Assembly: GCA_914767715.1 (NCBI GenBank)
Contig: OU612075.1
Coordinates: 4,526,001-4,590,000 of the forward strand
DNA from: Membranipora membranacea
Lineage: Eukaryota > Bryozoa > Gymnolaemata > Cheilostomatida > Membraniporidae
Direction: 5' to 3'
DNA length: 64,000 nt
This document shows positions 13,797 to 25,400 of the stretch, in pieces. Each line of letters begins with the position of its first letter. Position 1 is the stretch's first letter. Position numbers and translations under genes: made by a program. The notes beneath the pieces are model-generated. The model was not told the DNA's origin and did not search any database. It saw only the letters and a list, made by a program, of their open reading frames with translations.

Positions 13797-13939
13797 ATTT
13801 TGCTTGTTGGCAGTTTATAAATCTTCACCCTTGCTTTTTGAGGCTTATTATATATTTGCAGTTCTTTGCCAGTGTCGTCTTCTGGTGTTATGTTTTTTTG
13901 ACCAATATGGTAGTGACACAGAATTAAATTCTTTTCTTA

Positions 13940-14210
13940 GAATGGAAATAGTATCATAACATTATGCAGTTAGAACACTTAACACAGGGGCTCATCTGAA
14001 ATTGATCTGATTGGCTGTCCCTACTAGCATGAATTATATAGCCTGGGAAATCAACTTCTTTACAAAACTGCAGACAGTATTAAAATGCCTTCAACGTCGA
14101 TGATTTGGGCTTTTCCAGAATGCTACTAGGGACTGGCTATTTTTGCAAGCCCATTGTTTGGCAAAAGAAAGCTAATGATGCTATTCCAGATATGGAATTC
14201 AATGGGTAGT
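13940..14210. repeat. Interspersed repeat family R1, copy 1
   Basis: This segment shares long near-identical stretches with 23855-24060 and 46980-47240, for example CAGTTAGAACAC, TGATTGGCTGTCC, ACTAGCATGAAT and GCTACTAGGGACTGG. Three copies in 64 kb with no coding content suggest a non-autonomous transposon. Exact ends were not fixed. It lies between convergent genes, in the 3' flank of the first EMI-like gene. Confidence 0.65.
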
Positions 14211-14427
14211 GAGCATCAGATAACTCCTTATTAATTAATTAGTGACAAGTCTAATGTTACGTATCAAGGCTATAAGTGGAAAGCATCATAAATATAATAG
14301 TTGTAAACAAGTAAGCAATCTTAGTAGCTGAAAGCTAAAGGCTTATGCTTTTTGTAAACAACAACTTCTAGCTATTGTGTCAATCGAGGGTTGGAAGGAC
14401 TAATGCTATCGAAGTCAGAAATGAAAA

Positions 14428-14535
14428 TGATATGAATTTATGGATCAGTGGTAAAAAACATGGCATGGCTATCTGTAGAGATATGCCATCATTATATGAC
14501 TTTGAGTCAGGATCTGAATCAAGCTATTCTATAAT
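14428..14535 (+). repeat. Partial copy of the GATATGAATTTATGG MITE
   Basis: The first ~100 bases of the MITE family described at 32300 are recognisable here (GATATGAATTTATGGATCAG, then GGCATGGCTATCTGTAG). The 3' half is missing or too diverged to follow. Confidence 0.6.
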
Positions 14536-14726
14536 AGTGCAAGTTATTCAATGAATTTGGAATTACACCTCCTGCTATAATGAGGAAGACACTAGATAGC
14601 TGGTGTTAGAGGTCCTCAGTTCCGTATTGCGTAAGTACTTTTCACAGCCACCACATTATCTGACTTTATAACACCACTGATAGTATACAAGGCAAATAAT
14701 TCACTGTCGTTGATCGGGTACAATGT

Positions 14727-14732
14727 TTTATT
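14727..14732 (-). promoter_or_regulatory. Poly(A) signal of gene A
   Basis: AATAAA on the minus strand lies about 43 bases after the stop codon at 14775. Confidence 0.7.
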
Positions 14733-14774
14733 TGTGTAAGATGTGATGCATTTTACAATTAGATAGAACATATC

Positions 14775-17506
14775 TTAGGCCTGCTCGATTCCATTGGCGG
14801 TGAAGAATTTCTGCACAGTGTCGAACACCTTGTCCATCTGTCCCTCAGTGAGTAGGATCTTACCCTCACTGACTCTTTCAAACAGCTGTAGATTGAAGAT
14901 GGTGAATAGGGCCTGGCTTGACTCTGCAAAACACGAAAACATGAGGTTTTGATTTTTGTGCAAAGCCTTGCCATGGTGGTACTTGACCCAAGAGTTGTTA
15001 GACATTATCCAATCCTGTTATACTTTGTTGTCCCATTGCAAACCAATGCTATGTAATTGAATGCAATGTTTAATCCAGTTTAGTGCAGTTTGATGAGAAA
15101 CCAGACAGTGCAATACAGTTTACGCCAGGAATTCTGCGATATATCAGATATCATTTAAACTGAACTTCAAAAGGGTAACATTAGGATGTAACATACAATG
15201 GTATACAATAAAAATGCTTACGGATGCAGTTTCCCTTTCCAAGCTGTCCAAGGTCTCCTGGAAGTTTCTTGATCTCGACAAATCCATGGCAGCATACAGC
15301 TCGGTCCTGGTGACAGCTGAACAGTGGTACCTTTAGGTCAACAGATTTGTGCTGGTAATGAGCTCTGAAAAACAAGGAATTAGTGTGTAATATACATTAG
15401 GAAATAACGATTGTAACTCAACAATTAATTGTGTCGTAGGTGGAGATGGCGCTGATCGCCTACTAGTGTTGTTTTGAGCCAGCAAAAATGAAAATGAGCC
15501 GAGCCACTGAAATTTCCCTAAATTCGGGTACGAGTCGGGTCGAGTCGAGTCGAAAAGAGCGGTGAAATGGATTTACATTACGACTTCATAAGTCGATGTC
15601 CTACTCCTACACTGTCTTCAGATATCACAATTTAAAAGAATGATGGATATTCATCCACTAACCACTAGTGCAATTAGCTAATAGTACATGTTAAGTTTGA
15701 TTGAGTTTGTAATATATCATCTAGACATAATGAACTATGTCGAGACCAAGTTTCATCAAATTCTGTCAAGTATCCGGTTAGTGATCCAAACATGTCCGGA
15801 TGGCTTTGGGCCACTATAAAATCTAAAATTATTTGATAAAGCACAGTAGTTAACTGTGCTGTCAATTATGTAATGCAGTTCGCAGAATGCACAATGCATA
15901 ATGCAAATACATATAATATTATATAACGCATATCGTGCAATACATGTAGCATGTTTTATTTATGGGTCATACCATAGACTTAGTAATAAACTTAGACAGG
16001 ACACCATATACAGCTGAAGTGAGGCACTTAATTGTGGGGCGACGTAACGCCTTTGGAAGGTGTAGAAGCAATGATGCTATCATTGATTTACTGTCCATAA
16101 TCCAGGTTTTGTGTTCATAACTCGTTCAATTTTGATCGGATTTTGAATTTGAAAATTGATTTACAATCAGCAGCATCTTGTTAACAACTTGATGCTACTT
16201 CATCTTCATAAAATATTTTTTACCTGAACAGTTTGATGATTTTTTTTTGGCAAAAAAATCATCAAACTGTTCAGGACAAGCTGCTCAATCTATTGTAATT
16301 TTCAAACTCAAAATCCTTGCTTCTACACCTTCCAATGACGTTACGTTGCCCACAATTAAATGCCTCAGTTTCTCAATGCTAATGCTCCATATAGTGTCCT
16401 GTCTTGGTTTATATTAAGTCTATGGGTCATACTTATTGGTGGTGCTTGTGGTTGCCTGACATCTCCTCCATCCCCATGTACCACAGGACTGATGTTGATT
16501 CGTTTTATCTTGTGTTACGCTGTGAACCACAGGTACTGTCACTGTTCTTGTAGCGTAGGTAACAACGAGCTCTCCTCCAAGACAGCAGTGACCTCTACAA
16601 AAGTGTAAAATCAATAAATAAGAATGCTTGAGATTGTTGCTAGTTTCATTAAAGACTATGAAACATATTGGTGAACTCATAATGCAACGTATTACAATAA
16701 TTACTAAAGTGTCAGTAAGGGTATTTTGGTTTGGCTAAAGAAGTTTTATGTCAACCAAATAGACACTTAACATCATGTTTATAAACATTCAGGGAGTAGA
16801 AGGCTGCTGTGTCGCATTTGGTAACAAAACACCCGGCAATTATTTTGCTTATTTCAAGGGAACAAACAGCTTGCCTCTTAAGGTTGTCGAGATGGGCTTG
16901 TTCAGAGGAGGACGCACGTTTATCAATTATGTCTCCTGATTGAGCGACTCTCTCCATAGCATCGTAAAACTCAAGAAGCTTTTCTTTGTCCTCCTGCGTC
17001 ACTAAACTCTCCACAACATTATCGACAAATCCCTGAATCACCTGTGACTGTGTGAATATAGAAATTATCAGCATTACAAGGTGTGTGAATGTATCCCATA
17101 ATGCAACTTTATCAGAACACCTCAAAAGTGCATTTTTAGGAGTTACCCTCTACCAAATTGATTTTTCCTATGAACAGGCTTCCATCCCATATCCTTTGTC
17201 AACACCTCAATAGGCACTGGGCATCACTACCCTATAAATAATAATAATTTAGCTGATTTGGCTTTGCAGTTTCTCTTCATTCTCTTTGTTATTCATATTT
17301 TCATTGTTTGCCAGATGAGGTGCCCTTGTGGCCCGGCCAAAATGCCTGCAAGGCCTCCATTGATGCAATTACATTTTTGTACTTACTTGCTCCTCTTCAG
17401 GAAGAGTGTCGATGTATTTCTGGAGGGTCCTGAAGCTCTCCTCTTCCATATGGTCAGCCATGGCCATGCCGAGGCAGGCTACAACTATCAAACTTAACAC
17501 CTTCAT
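14775..17506 (-). CDS. Secreted cysteine-rich proprotein, gene A
   Basis: Five minus-strand exons: 17506-17387, 17041-16875, 16594-16433, 15364-15222 and 14923-14775; 246 aa. The start gives a clear signal peptide (cleavage near AMA/DH). An acidic helical region follows, then dibasic sites IIDKR and NLKR. The cysteine-rich part begins GHCC and continues SCGTWGWRRC, FSCH, VCCHGF and GNC, eight cysteines in all. A helical cysteine-free C-terminus ends IEQA. The SCxxWxxxRC...CCxGF spacing resembles an EMI domain (inference). The KR sites suggest a prohormone-like or furin-type cut releasing the cysteine-rich part (inference). Gene B at 18644-21366 is its tandem paralogue with identical exon phases. 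Odd: intron 2 starts with GC (AG/GCAAGC), where gene B has GT; and a MITE is inserted at the donor of intron 3. The function is not recognised. Confidence 0.85.
15965..16432. mobile_element. hAT-like MITE with 8-bp target duplication
   Basis: The element runs from 15973 to 16424 (452 bp). Its ends are CATAGACTTA and TAAGTCTATG, and the inverted repeats extend inwards for about 100 bases through AGACAGGACAC and TTAATTGTGGG. A second internal hairpin near 16222-16275 has arms CCTGAACAGTTTGATGAT. It is flanked on both sides by GGTCATAC (15965-15972 and 16425-16432). Eight-base duplications and no coding capacity fit a non-autonomous hAT element. On the minus strand the right-hand duplication reads GTATGACC, which is the start of intron 3 of gene A. 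Confidence 0.88.
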
Positions 17507-17586
17507 CCTCTGATCTCTTAATCTGACTAGCTCTCTCTCTGAATTAACTGTGAGCAACATATGATGGTGAGTATACAATGCTCACG

Positions 17587-17592
17587 TTTATA
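17587..17592 (-). promoter_or_regulatory. TATA-like element of gene A
   Basis: The minus strand reads GCATATAAACGTGA around this site, about 85 bases before the start codon. The same sequence stands at the matching position before gene B (21452-21457), inside a longer conserved stretch (CACTC...TATCA...CAG). Conservation between the paralogues supports a shared core promoter. Confidence 0.6.
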
Positions 17593-18139
17593 TGCTTGCT
17601 GTCCTGATGATATGAGAGTGGTGAGAAAGGACAGCTGGTTTCTATGGACTCCATCGATTAACAAATATGAGAGGGAAAGATAGTGTTGTTTAAATTTTTG
17701 ATGTCCTTCCATATAGATTACCATTGACAAAACAATATGTTTCATAATTCTTCTATGAATCGAGATAATGCTTGGTAAAATAAACACAAACAACCAATGT
17801 TTATGGGAGTTCTCCATTAATGAAACATGATACGTTGTCAAGATAAATATATAGGACATAACTAGAGGTCTCAGGATTCAGGCAAATATTGGACATAGAA
17901 CTGGGTCTAGTTCTCCTCACTTCAGTATTATCTCTAAGTGTTGACAATCATACCATCTGTATTGCTAACGTCAGTTGAATTATGATATTGTACCCAAAGA
18001 AAGATTTCGATTGTGAGTTCCAGTCCTACCCCTCAGCCGTTCGGCCTTCATGATAGTCTTGTGACATAGTCTTTCTCTGCAGCACAGCAATAGTGGCCCT
18101 GCCATCCATCAAGTAAGGCAATTCCCAGGCAATGGGTGC

Positions 18140-18251
18140 AAACGGTGCAAGATGCTGGTAGAGGCATTTCATTATCAACCACTTTCTGTCCTCCCAGGAG
18201 GGGAGAAAGTGGTTGATAATGAAATGCCTTTACCAGCATCTTGCACCGTTT
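18140..18251. repeat. Foldback element F1, copy 1
   Basis: Near-perfect inverted arms of about 45 bases (AAACGGTGCAAGATGCTGGTA, then GCATTTCATTATCAACCACTTTC) surround a loop of about 20 bases. The inner motif TTATCAACCACTTTC and the flanking GAGCACTTAAAC recur in the copies at 30573, 31186 and 40815, so these form one dispersed foldback family. Confidence 0.85.
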
Positions 18252-18595
18252 GAGCACTTAAACTAGCTTAGGCTCAACTATCTCCTTATTTTTATTCAAT
18301 TTGATACCCCATTAGTCATTGTATCCCTTTTCCCTCTTGCTCCAGCTCCAAATCAATGAGAAGCTCCTCCATCGATCATCCAGTCCATCATTTTAACCAA
18401 AGTTGTTTCATAGAAATGGCCTTGACTTTAACAGTATGCTTCAACTTTCCAAACCACTAGGGTAAAGCAATGCCAGATATTCTAAGTATACGATAAAAAG
18501 AAACATCCATCACTTAGCAATCTTTCTAATTATACTCTAACTTTTGAACACTACTGCTAAAACAAAGCAAAATATCTACAGATGATTGGATAAGA

Positions 18596-18601
18596 TTTAT
18601 T
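18596..18601 (-). promoter_or_regulatory. Poly(A) signal of gene B
   Basis: AATAAA on the minus strand lies about 43 bases after the stop codon at 18644, the same spacing as in gene A. Confidence 0.7.
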
Positions 18602-18643
18602 GAGTAAGATATTGGGCACATTACAATCAAATTAATAATCTTA

Positions 18644-21366
18644 TTAGGCCTGCTCGATTCCGTTGGCGGTGAAGAATTTCTGCACGGTGTCGAACACCTT
18701 GTCCATCTGTCCCTCAGTGAGGAGGATCTTACCCTCACTAACTCTCTCAAACAGCTGTAGGTTGAAGATGGTGAACAGGGCCTGGCTTGACTCTGCAAAA
18801 CATGATAAGCGGGAAGGTTTGATTTTTGTGCAAAGCCTTCATGGTGGTGCAGAAGCCGAGAGTTGTTTGACATCATCCAATCTATTTCATGAAAAAAGGA
18901 ACATTTAAAAAATAGTACAACACACTAAAACAACTCTTGGCAATGGGATTGAAGTGGATGTTGTTTGACTTTTTGGTAAAACCCATGACATACCGGCACT
19001 GGAAGTTTGCACATACAAGAACCAATTGGTTAATTTCATTAGCAATCCACTGCGTACACCATAGGGCATAGACAATTTCTATGGCTTACACAAATTCAGT
19101 TGCTTCATTCTGATCTGTTTGATAGTTCCATGTTGACATTGTAACCTTAGCTTGGAATTCTTACAAATATCAAGTCAAATTCTTTTCTGCCGTCATTGTC
19201 CTGTACTCTCCGGGATAGTATTCAGAATGTGGATTGGATATTGGATATAATAAGTTAACACACTCTGTTGTTGATGAATGAATTGAAGTTAGAATTACTT
19301 ACGAATGCAATTGCCAGCTCCAAGCTGTCCAAGATCTCCTGGAAGTTTCTTGATCTCAACGAATCCGTGGCAGCATACAGCTCGGTCCTCGTGACAGGTG
19401 AACAGTGGTACCTTCACGTCAACGGTTTTGTGCTCGTAGTGAACGCTGAAAAGTGATAATAAATCGTAATATTTCCTTACAAAATCAAAAAATATTTAAA
19501 CATATACACTTCTTATCTCTGCTATATAGATGAGATGAAGCTCTATAGTAGTGAGATATAGCCTGGGTAGGCTAGATGTGATGTAATCGAGAATTGTTAC
19601 AATGTTGCATTGTGGGGTGTTATCCAGCCCTAGTCCTGGTTTCGAGTCAACTCTTCAATCAAGTGACTACTGGGCTCTGTTGGTGACTCAGATGAGGTCC
19701 AACCTCTCTGCAACTAGGAGGAGGCACCCCCCCCCCCTCAATTTATTGTCAGCCGATATTTGGGACATGATTAGACTAATTCGGTTTTTACACATACTTG
19801 TTCTTGGTGTTGGTGGTGGTGTGACATCTTCCCCATCCCCAGGTACCACAAGACTGATGAGCGGTATTCTTATCTTGTGATACGCTGTTCACCGTCAGTA
19901 TTGTGATTGTTTTTGGAGCGTAGGTGACAACGAGCTCTCCTCCCAGACAACAGTGACCTCTACACAAAAGAAACGATTAGTTGAAATATGAATGCGGCAT
20001 GACGGTTGTCTGATTTGAGTCGAGGCGTGACCTGCAACCAATCAGATGCAAAAATACTGACATAGGAATACATATCTAGTTAGATATACAGTGTCAGCTT
20101 GTCAAGAATCAAGACCATGGTTCATCAGGAAGGAAGTAATTGATCATTGGCAATGTCATCGCATAGCAGATTATTTCTTCTTTCCTAGGTTTGTCAATGT
20201 TTGAGTTCTTACTTCAAGTTTTCTGGTTCTTTCTGCAACATGACAATACCTAGCCAATGTGTTGGCTCTGATTGGCTCTGGTGCTTGGGAAAGAGCCAAT
20301 GCCAGACCAAATGGTGTTTTCCTGCTAGTACCTATGTATATATAATATAGTGAGCGTTAAATAATACAGTTTCACTTTCACTATAACTCAATAGGTGCTC
20401 TCTGTGACCTGGCATTGGCTCTCTATCCCACCCAACAGCCAATCACATCACAGATAACATATTACCAAGACAATACCTACCTCTTGAGGTTGTCGAGGTG
20501 AGCTTGCTCAGAAGCGGATGTCTGACGTTTATCGATTATCTCCCCTGCATTAGCGACTGTCTCCATAGCATCATAAAACTCGAGAAGTTTCTCTTTGTCT
20601 TCCTGCTTGACTAGACTCTCCACAACATTGTCAACAAATCCCTGAATCACCTGGGACTGTATATGTATAAGAAAAATAATAAATAATAAAATAACATTCA
20701 TTATCAATTGAGAACAAATCCCGCGATGCATTATTCTGGAAATTCCTGGAAGTTTGGTCTATTTGTGACCTTATTTAATTTGAGCCAGTGTTCCCCAGAA
20801 TTCAATTTTTTAATTGCATTGTTGGAATGCTGTTTACCTGCCTAATGTGTATATATTTTTTCACCAGTTTCGTAACAGCTTTGAAAAATCTCGGAGTTGC
20901 CCTCAAAATCTGGTTTTGAAGGATTGACAGAGTTCCTTTGATCGCCTAACTTAATTATCCCTGGGCTTCCATTTATACGAATGAATAATGTCCTGATTCC
21001 CCTGCTCCCTAACTGGAAATGTGTCGACCTAATTCTCGAAGTTGAATTTAAAGAATTGCTGATGTTAGGTTACATGTTCACTTCATACCATTCTTTGATT
21101 CTTCATACTTCCTTCTCTTGTACATTGACCCAAAAACCTAGCCTTGTAACGCGGCTACTTTTAAAACGAAAAAGTAGTCGCTTGATAAGGCTACCAAATA
21201 CCTGCAAAGTCTCAATTTATGCAATAATATTACAAGACTTTATTACCTGCTCCTCTTCGGGAAGAGTGTCTATGTATTTTTGGAGGGTCCTGAAGCTCTC
21301 CTCTTCCATATGGTCAGCCATGGCCATGCCGAGGCAGGCTACAACTATCAAACTTAACACCTTCAT
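18644..21366 (-). CDS. Secreted cysteine-rich proprotein, gene B
   Basis: Five minus-strand exons: 21366-21247, 20650-20481, 19959-19798, 19445-19303 and 18792-18644; 247 aa. The first 40 residues are identical to gene A, signal peptide included. Four of the five exons have the same length; exon 2 is one codon longer. Dibasic sites IIDKR and NLKR precede the cysteine-rich part, which shows GHCC, SCGTWGWGRC, FTCH, VCCHGF and GNC. The last exon codes for a cysteine-free amphipathic tail with ERVSEGKILLTEGQMDKVF. All introns here are GT-AG. The near-identity of exons and clear divergence of introns indicate a tandem duplication with the protein held under selection. The fold may be EMI-like (inference). 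It is divergently arranged with the EMI-like gene at 22469. Confidence 0.87.
20250..20460. repeat. CCAAT-rich foldback element, copy 1
   Basis: Arms containing TTGGCTCTGATTGGCTC, AGAGCCAATGCCAG and their complements (CTGGCATTGGCTCT, GCCAATCAC) form a large imperfect palindrome in intron 2 of gene B. A related copy lies at 24480-24690. Each arm carries CCAAT boxes. Confidence 0.7.
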
Positions 21367-22468
21367 CTTCTGATCTCTTATTCTGACTAGCTCTCTCTCT
21401 CTCAGAGTGTCAGTGCTAGAGTCGGTGGACTGCGAGTGAATGCTGGTCACGTTTATATGCCAGTTGTCTTGCTGATAGGGGAGTGATGTGAACAAACATC
21501 TGGATTCCAAGATGGTGCCTGCAGGGAGGGTGCGAGGTGTCCCACCCTCACTGGTGCCTAGGCACCGGAAAGAGGATGATGCTAGTATTTGTCAGCTCAT
21601 AGTCAGTAGATTGAATAAGGCAAACTTGGGTGTTGTGCAACAATTGTGAACAATTTGATGAAACTGTCAATGGTGTAGTTCAAGTACATGGATTCCACCC
21701 TGGAGATGACGTACTTTTGCTGCCAGTGTTGATGTTTCACTTTTGCCAGGTTCTCCAGGTTTATTATCTTTCGCTTGGGACAAGCTTGGAAATAGGTCAT
21801 GAAGATAATATGTAGATTTTACCATGTCATCCTGCCTTTTCAAATCTGTTCTTCATTGTGATTTCCTGCCTATGGTCACTTGGGTTTTTTCCCGTACCAA
21901 TGGTTAACAAATGCAATAGAATCCTTTATACATCTATCTCATCACAGTTTTAGGTCTTAATCAAGTATTTGATTCTGTTTTATTCTGTTCTGAAACTTAT
22001 TATGCATGTGGCTGATCCACATATTACAGGCCTTGGCTTCAGTAACAATCGCGGGCAACTGAGTAGCCATTAAGAATTACCAATGTGTTTTGAATAAATC
22101 GCTGGTAATGATGTATCAATATATCTACTCTCCAAATATATAACTGTTTTGTTTTTGTTTTGAAATCAGAATTAGACCTTCTGATTCAGCGGTTCTCAGA
22201 ATCGCAAACCCAAAAATATTTTGTTCTCTCTATTTCTTGGAACCTTTCATTGCCGAAGCACTCTTGCCTATGCAGTCCAACAAACATCCCATCCCAACAA
22301 CTGTTTGTTCCCATGTTGATACGTTGTGACGTAAAGCTAGTTATATAGTGGGGCCAGAATACGATATAGCCATGATAACCAACGCATTTAGGTACACGTG
22401 ATAATTCTGTTGCAGTGCACTATTTAATTTAATTTTACATGAACACATTGAAGATTGGATCGGCGACG
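21367..22468. other. Divergent intergenic region, gene B / EMI-like gene 2
   Basis: This 1.1-kb stretch separates two genes transcribed away from each other, so it should hold both promoters. The gene B TATA-like site is seen at 21452. No gene was recognised; short frames at 21600-21815 have no domain. Confidence 0.55.
21452..21457 (-). promoter_or_regulatory. TATA-like element of gene B
   Basis: The minus strand reads GCATATAAACGTGA-like sequence about 90 bases before the start codon of gene B, matching the site before gene A. Confidence 0.6.
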
Positions 22469-25400
22469 ATGTTTAGTTTAAACATCTCGTGTCTTTTCCA
22501 GGTGGTTTGCACTGCTGTTTTACTAGCTGGTACGGTTGTGGGTCTACCATGGCCTGCGGAGTAAGTATCGAATTAATTTTCTCACAAATTGGGACAATAT
22601 GACATTTTTTTAGTCAATTCTCTTTCTCTTATGTGTGATCTGATATATGCAGCATTTGTTGGTCCAGTCTTTACATATCTCGATAAAGTAGCACAAATAT
22701 CTCTTCAAGGTATTCCTTCTGGCAGTGCTGTAACAGTCAGTTTTCAAGCTGTGAGATTTACCCACTACCCTGTAATCTTTTTTTTTAGTAATGTTGTGTG
22801 CACAAAAGTCAGCTACAGAGAGAATATCGTCTCCGTACAAGTATCAGAACCGTACACTCGACAGGTTACAGAGAATACCACCAAACCATGTGGTCTGAGT
22901 AAGCTATACATCACGTAAGTTATCCAATACCTTCTTTTTAGTGTGAGCTCCAGGGAAACTTTCTTAAGTTGGTAACGTGCGACCAAAATATTTACATAAT
23001 TATAGACACAACCCATTGGACAGTTGTTTAAATCGCGGATCTGCTGCGCAACCGCCAAATGCCATCCTTAAGACTTTTTAGTGCAAAGTTACTATCTGAA
23101 TCTCCAACTTATCGCAACTTTTAAGTCAGATGACGACAAGATAACAACGAGATGGCAACTTCTAACAGTGTACAATGTATATTGCTATCTTCATTACTTT
23201 TTTTCGATCTCCTATATATCAGAGTAAGGGTGGCCAATTGTTTTGCTCTCATTGGCCGTGTTTGGTAGAGCAGCTACAATCCGACTCTCTCGCAGCTCTT
23301 TTATTAGTTCTTCTATCACATAACATTTTTGACATACCATATTTATATATATATATTTATATATATGTATTTATATATTTATATTTATGTATGTATTTTA
23401 TATTTGTATATATGTATTTATGTAGGATGTATCAGAGGACAGGTAGAAGATTACCTGCAGAATGTGATCCCGATGTGGAGCCGATTTACACCATACAGAA
23501 CGTCATCAAGTACGTAACAACCAGTGATTGTGGAGGAATCACGTTTGTGGTATCATTCTGGAGTTCTCAGTCTAATCTAGAAAACCGCTATAAGGTTCAT
23601 TAACCACATATGGCCCAGTTTCAACTCATTTTCACTAAAAGTTGAGATGTGACGGTACTAAAAAGGCACTATTTCAATGATAGATGTACAAAATAGTAGC
23701 TTTTTAGTACCTTCCAATTTCAACTTTGAATGAAAATCAGTTGAAACTGGGCCACTTGCTGTTAATAAAACTCCTAAAACTCTAAATTAGACTGACTCTA
23801 GAATAGTACCACAAACCTGATTGCTTCACAATCGCTCTGAAATCTGCTCATGGAATGGAAATATTCGCATAACCTTTATACAGTTAGAACACACAACACA
23901 GGGACTGATCTGACATTGATCTGTATGGCTGTTCCTACTAGCATGAATAATGTCGCCAAGGAATCAGCAAACAGTATTAAAATGCCTTCAGCGTCAATGT
24001 TTTTGGTGTTCCTAAAATGCTACTAGGGACTGGAAGAAAGCTAATTATGCCATTCCAGATATGAAGTTTCAGAACGTTAACCCATCGGTTTTTAGTGAGG
24101 CTAACCAATCAGTTTTAAGATATTTCTGACACACGAAAATGGTTGCACATGTAAAACACGACATCAAACACTTTCTTTGATAATGTAATGTCACAAAAAA
24201 CCTCCAACTTGTGGCTGTTTTAGTTTATTGTTTTAGCCCTCAAACTGTATAATCGCAAACAAACAACAAATGATATAGAATGCAATATGCGAGTGTCTTT
24301 CACTGGCAGATCATGTTTATGCTACGCACCACTTTGTTGTAGAACATTCTACAGGTACTCTGCACGAACACAGACACAACGTGGTAACGCTTACTGTAAA
24401 TCTGAGAACACAAAATGTATAAATGGATACGTGCCAAGTGAAGATGACTCTGGATGTGAAGGTATGACATTGAATTTGTAGCCAATGAGCTGGCTCTGAT
24501 CTGATTGGATGTAGGTTGGGACAGAGAGCTTATGCCAAATGACTGAAAGTACCTACTATTTAGATATAATGAAAGTGAACCTGTGTTTCTTTCACATTGA
24601 CTATATATTTGCAGGTACTTTCAGGAAAGAACTATTTGACTTGGCATTGGCTCTCTCCATCCCACCAGCCAATCAAAGAAAACACATTGGCGAGGGAGTT
24701 TAGAACCCTCCCTGATAAAACTGAGAACAAGTTTGATCCAGTTTGCCCGCAGTCTGGTGATTCTCCATCTATTGGTGAGCCAGCGCCTGCTCAAAAACTA
24801 AATGCAGGCAAATTTGATCATGCTTGATCTAAATAAAACAAATTTATTGTCCTCAAAGTAAGAGTTGTCCCCCCACATTTATTCAGCAGGGAACTTGGAA
24901 ATGGCAAGCAGGTACATGTATCAGCAATGTATATAGCCAGTATCATATTTAACAGTTCAAATTTCTCGGAATTCTCAGGCACAAAAGGCACACTAGCATA
25001 TCAGGTTGTCATAGGCAGAAAGCATCTTTCTTAGTTGATCAAAAACTCTGGAAACCAATGCAAATTCTACCCACGTGTGATTCACACAATTATTTGGCGA
25101 AAACGTTTATGATCCCGTTAATATTTCCTTTCTAAAATAACATTACTGTAATGTTCCATGGGAGCCCCTCGTATTGAGCAAAAGAAAATTGCAATTCAAT
25201 TTAGACACAAACATTTAATTGTATGTAAGAGTTTTATAATGTTTCTGCTATTTATTATAAAATTTCTTACAGCCAGATACTGTCTATTTTTCTCTGAATA
25301 GACCTTTCATCTGTATTTGCTTTATAGTCAAGTAATTGATATCTAGATCAATTTAATCAACTTGGAGTTGTTCCCAACCTGCTGGTAGCGACTCCAGATG

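Larger units (their letters stand above)
17507..18643. other. Intergenic spacer between tandem genes A and B
   Basis: This holds the promoter of gene A and the 3' flank of gene B. Features seen are the TATA-like site at 17587, the foldback at 18140-18251 and the gene B poly(A) signal at 18596. No separate gene was recognised. Confidence 0.6.

Noticed and set aside
16751-16874. Extension of gene A exon 2 through the GC donor
   Set aside because: Gene B splices at the same codon and the next exon fits in phase. The extension has no counterpart in gene B.
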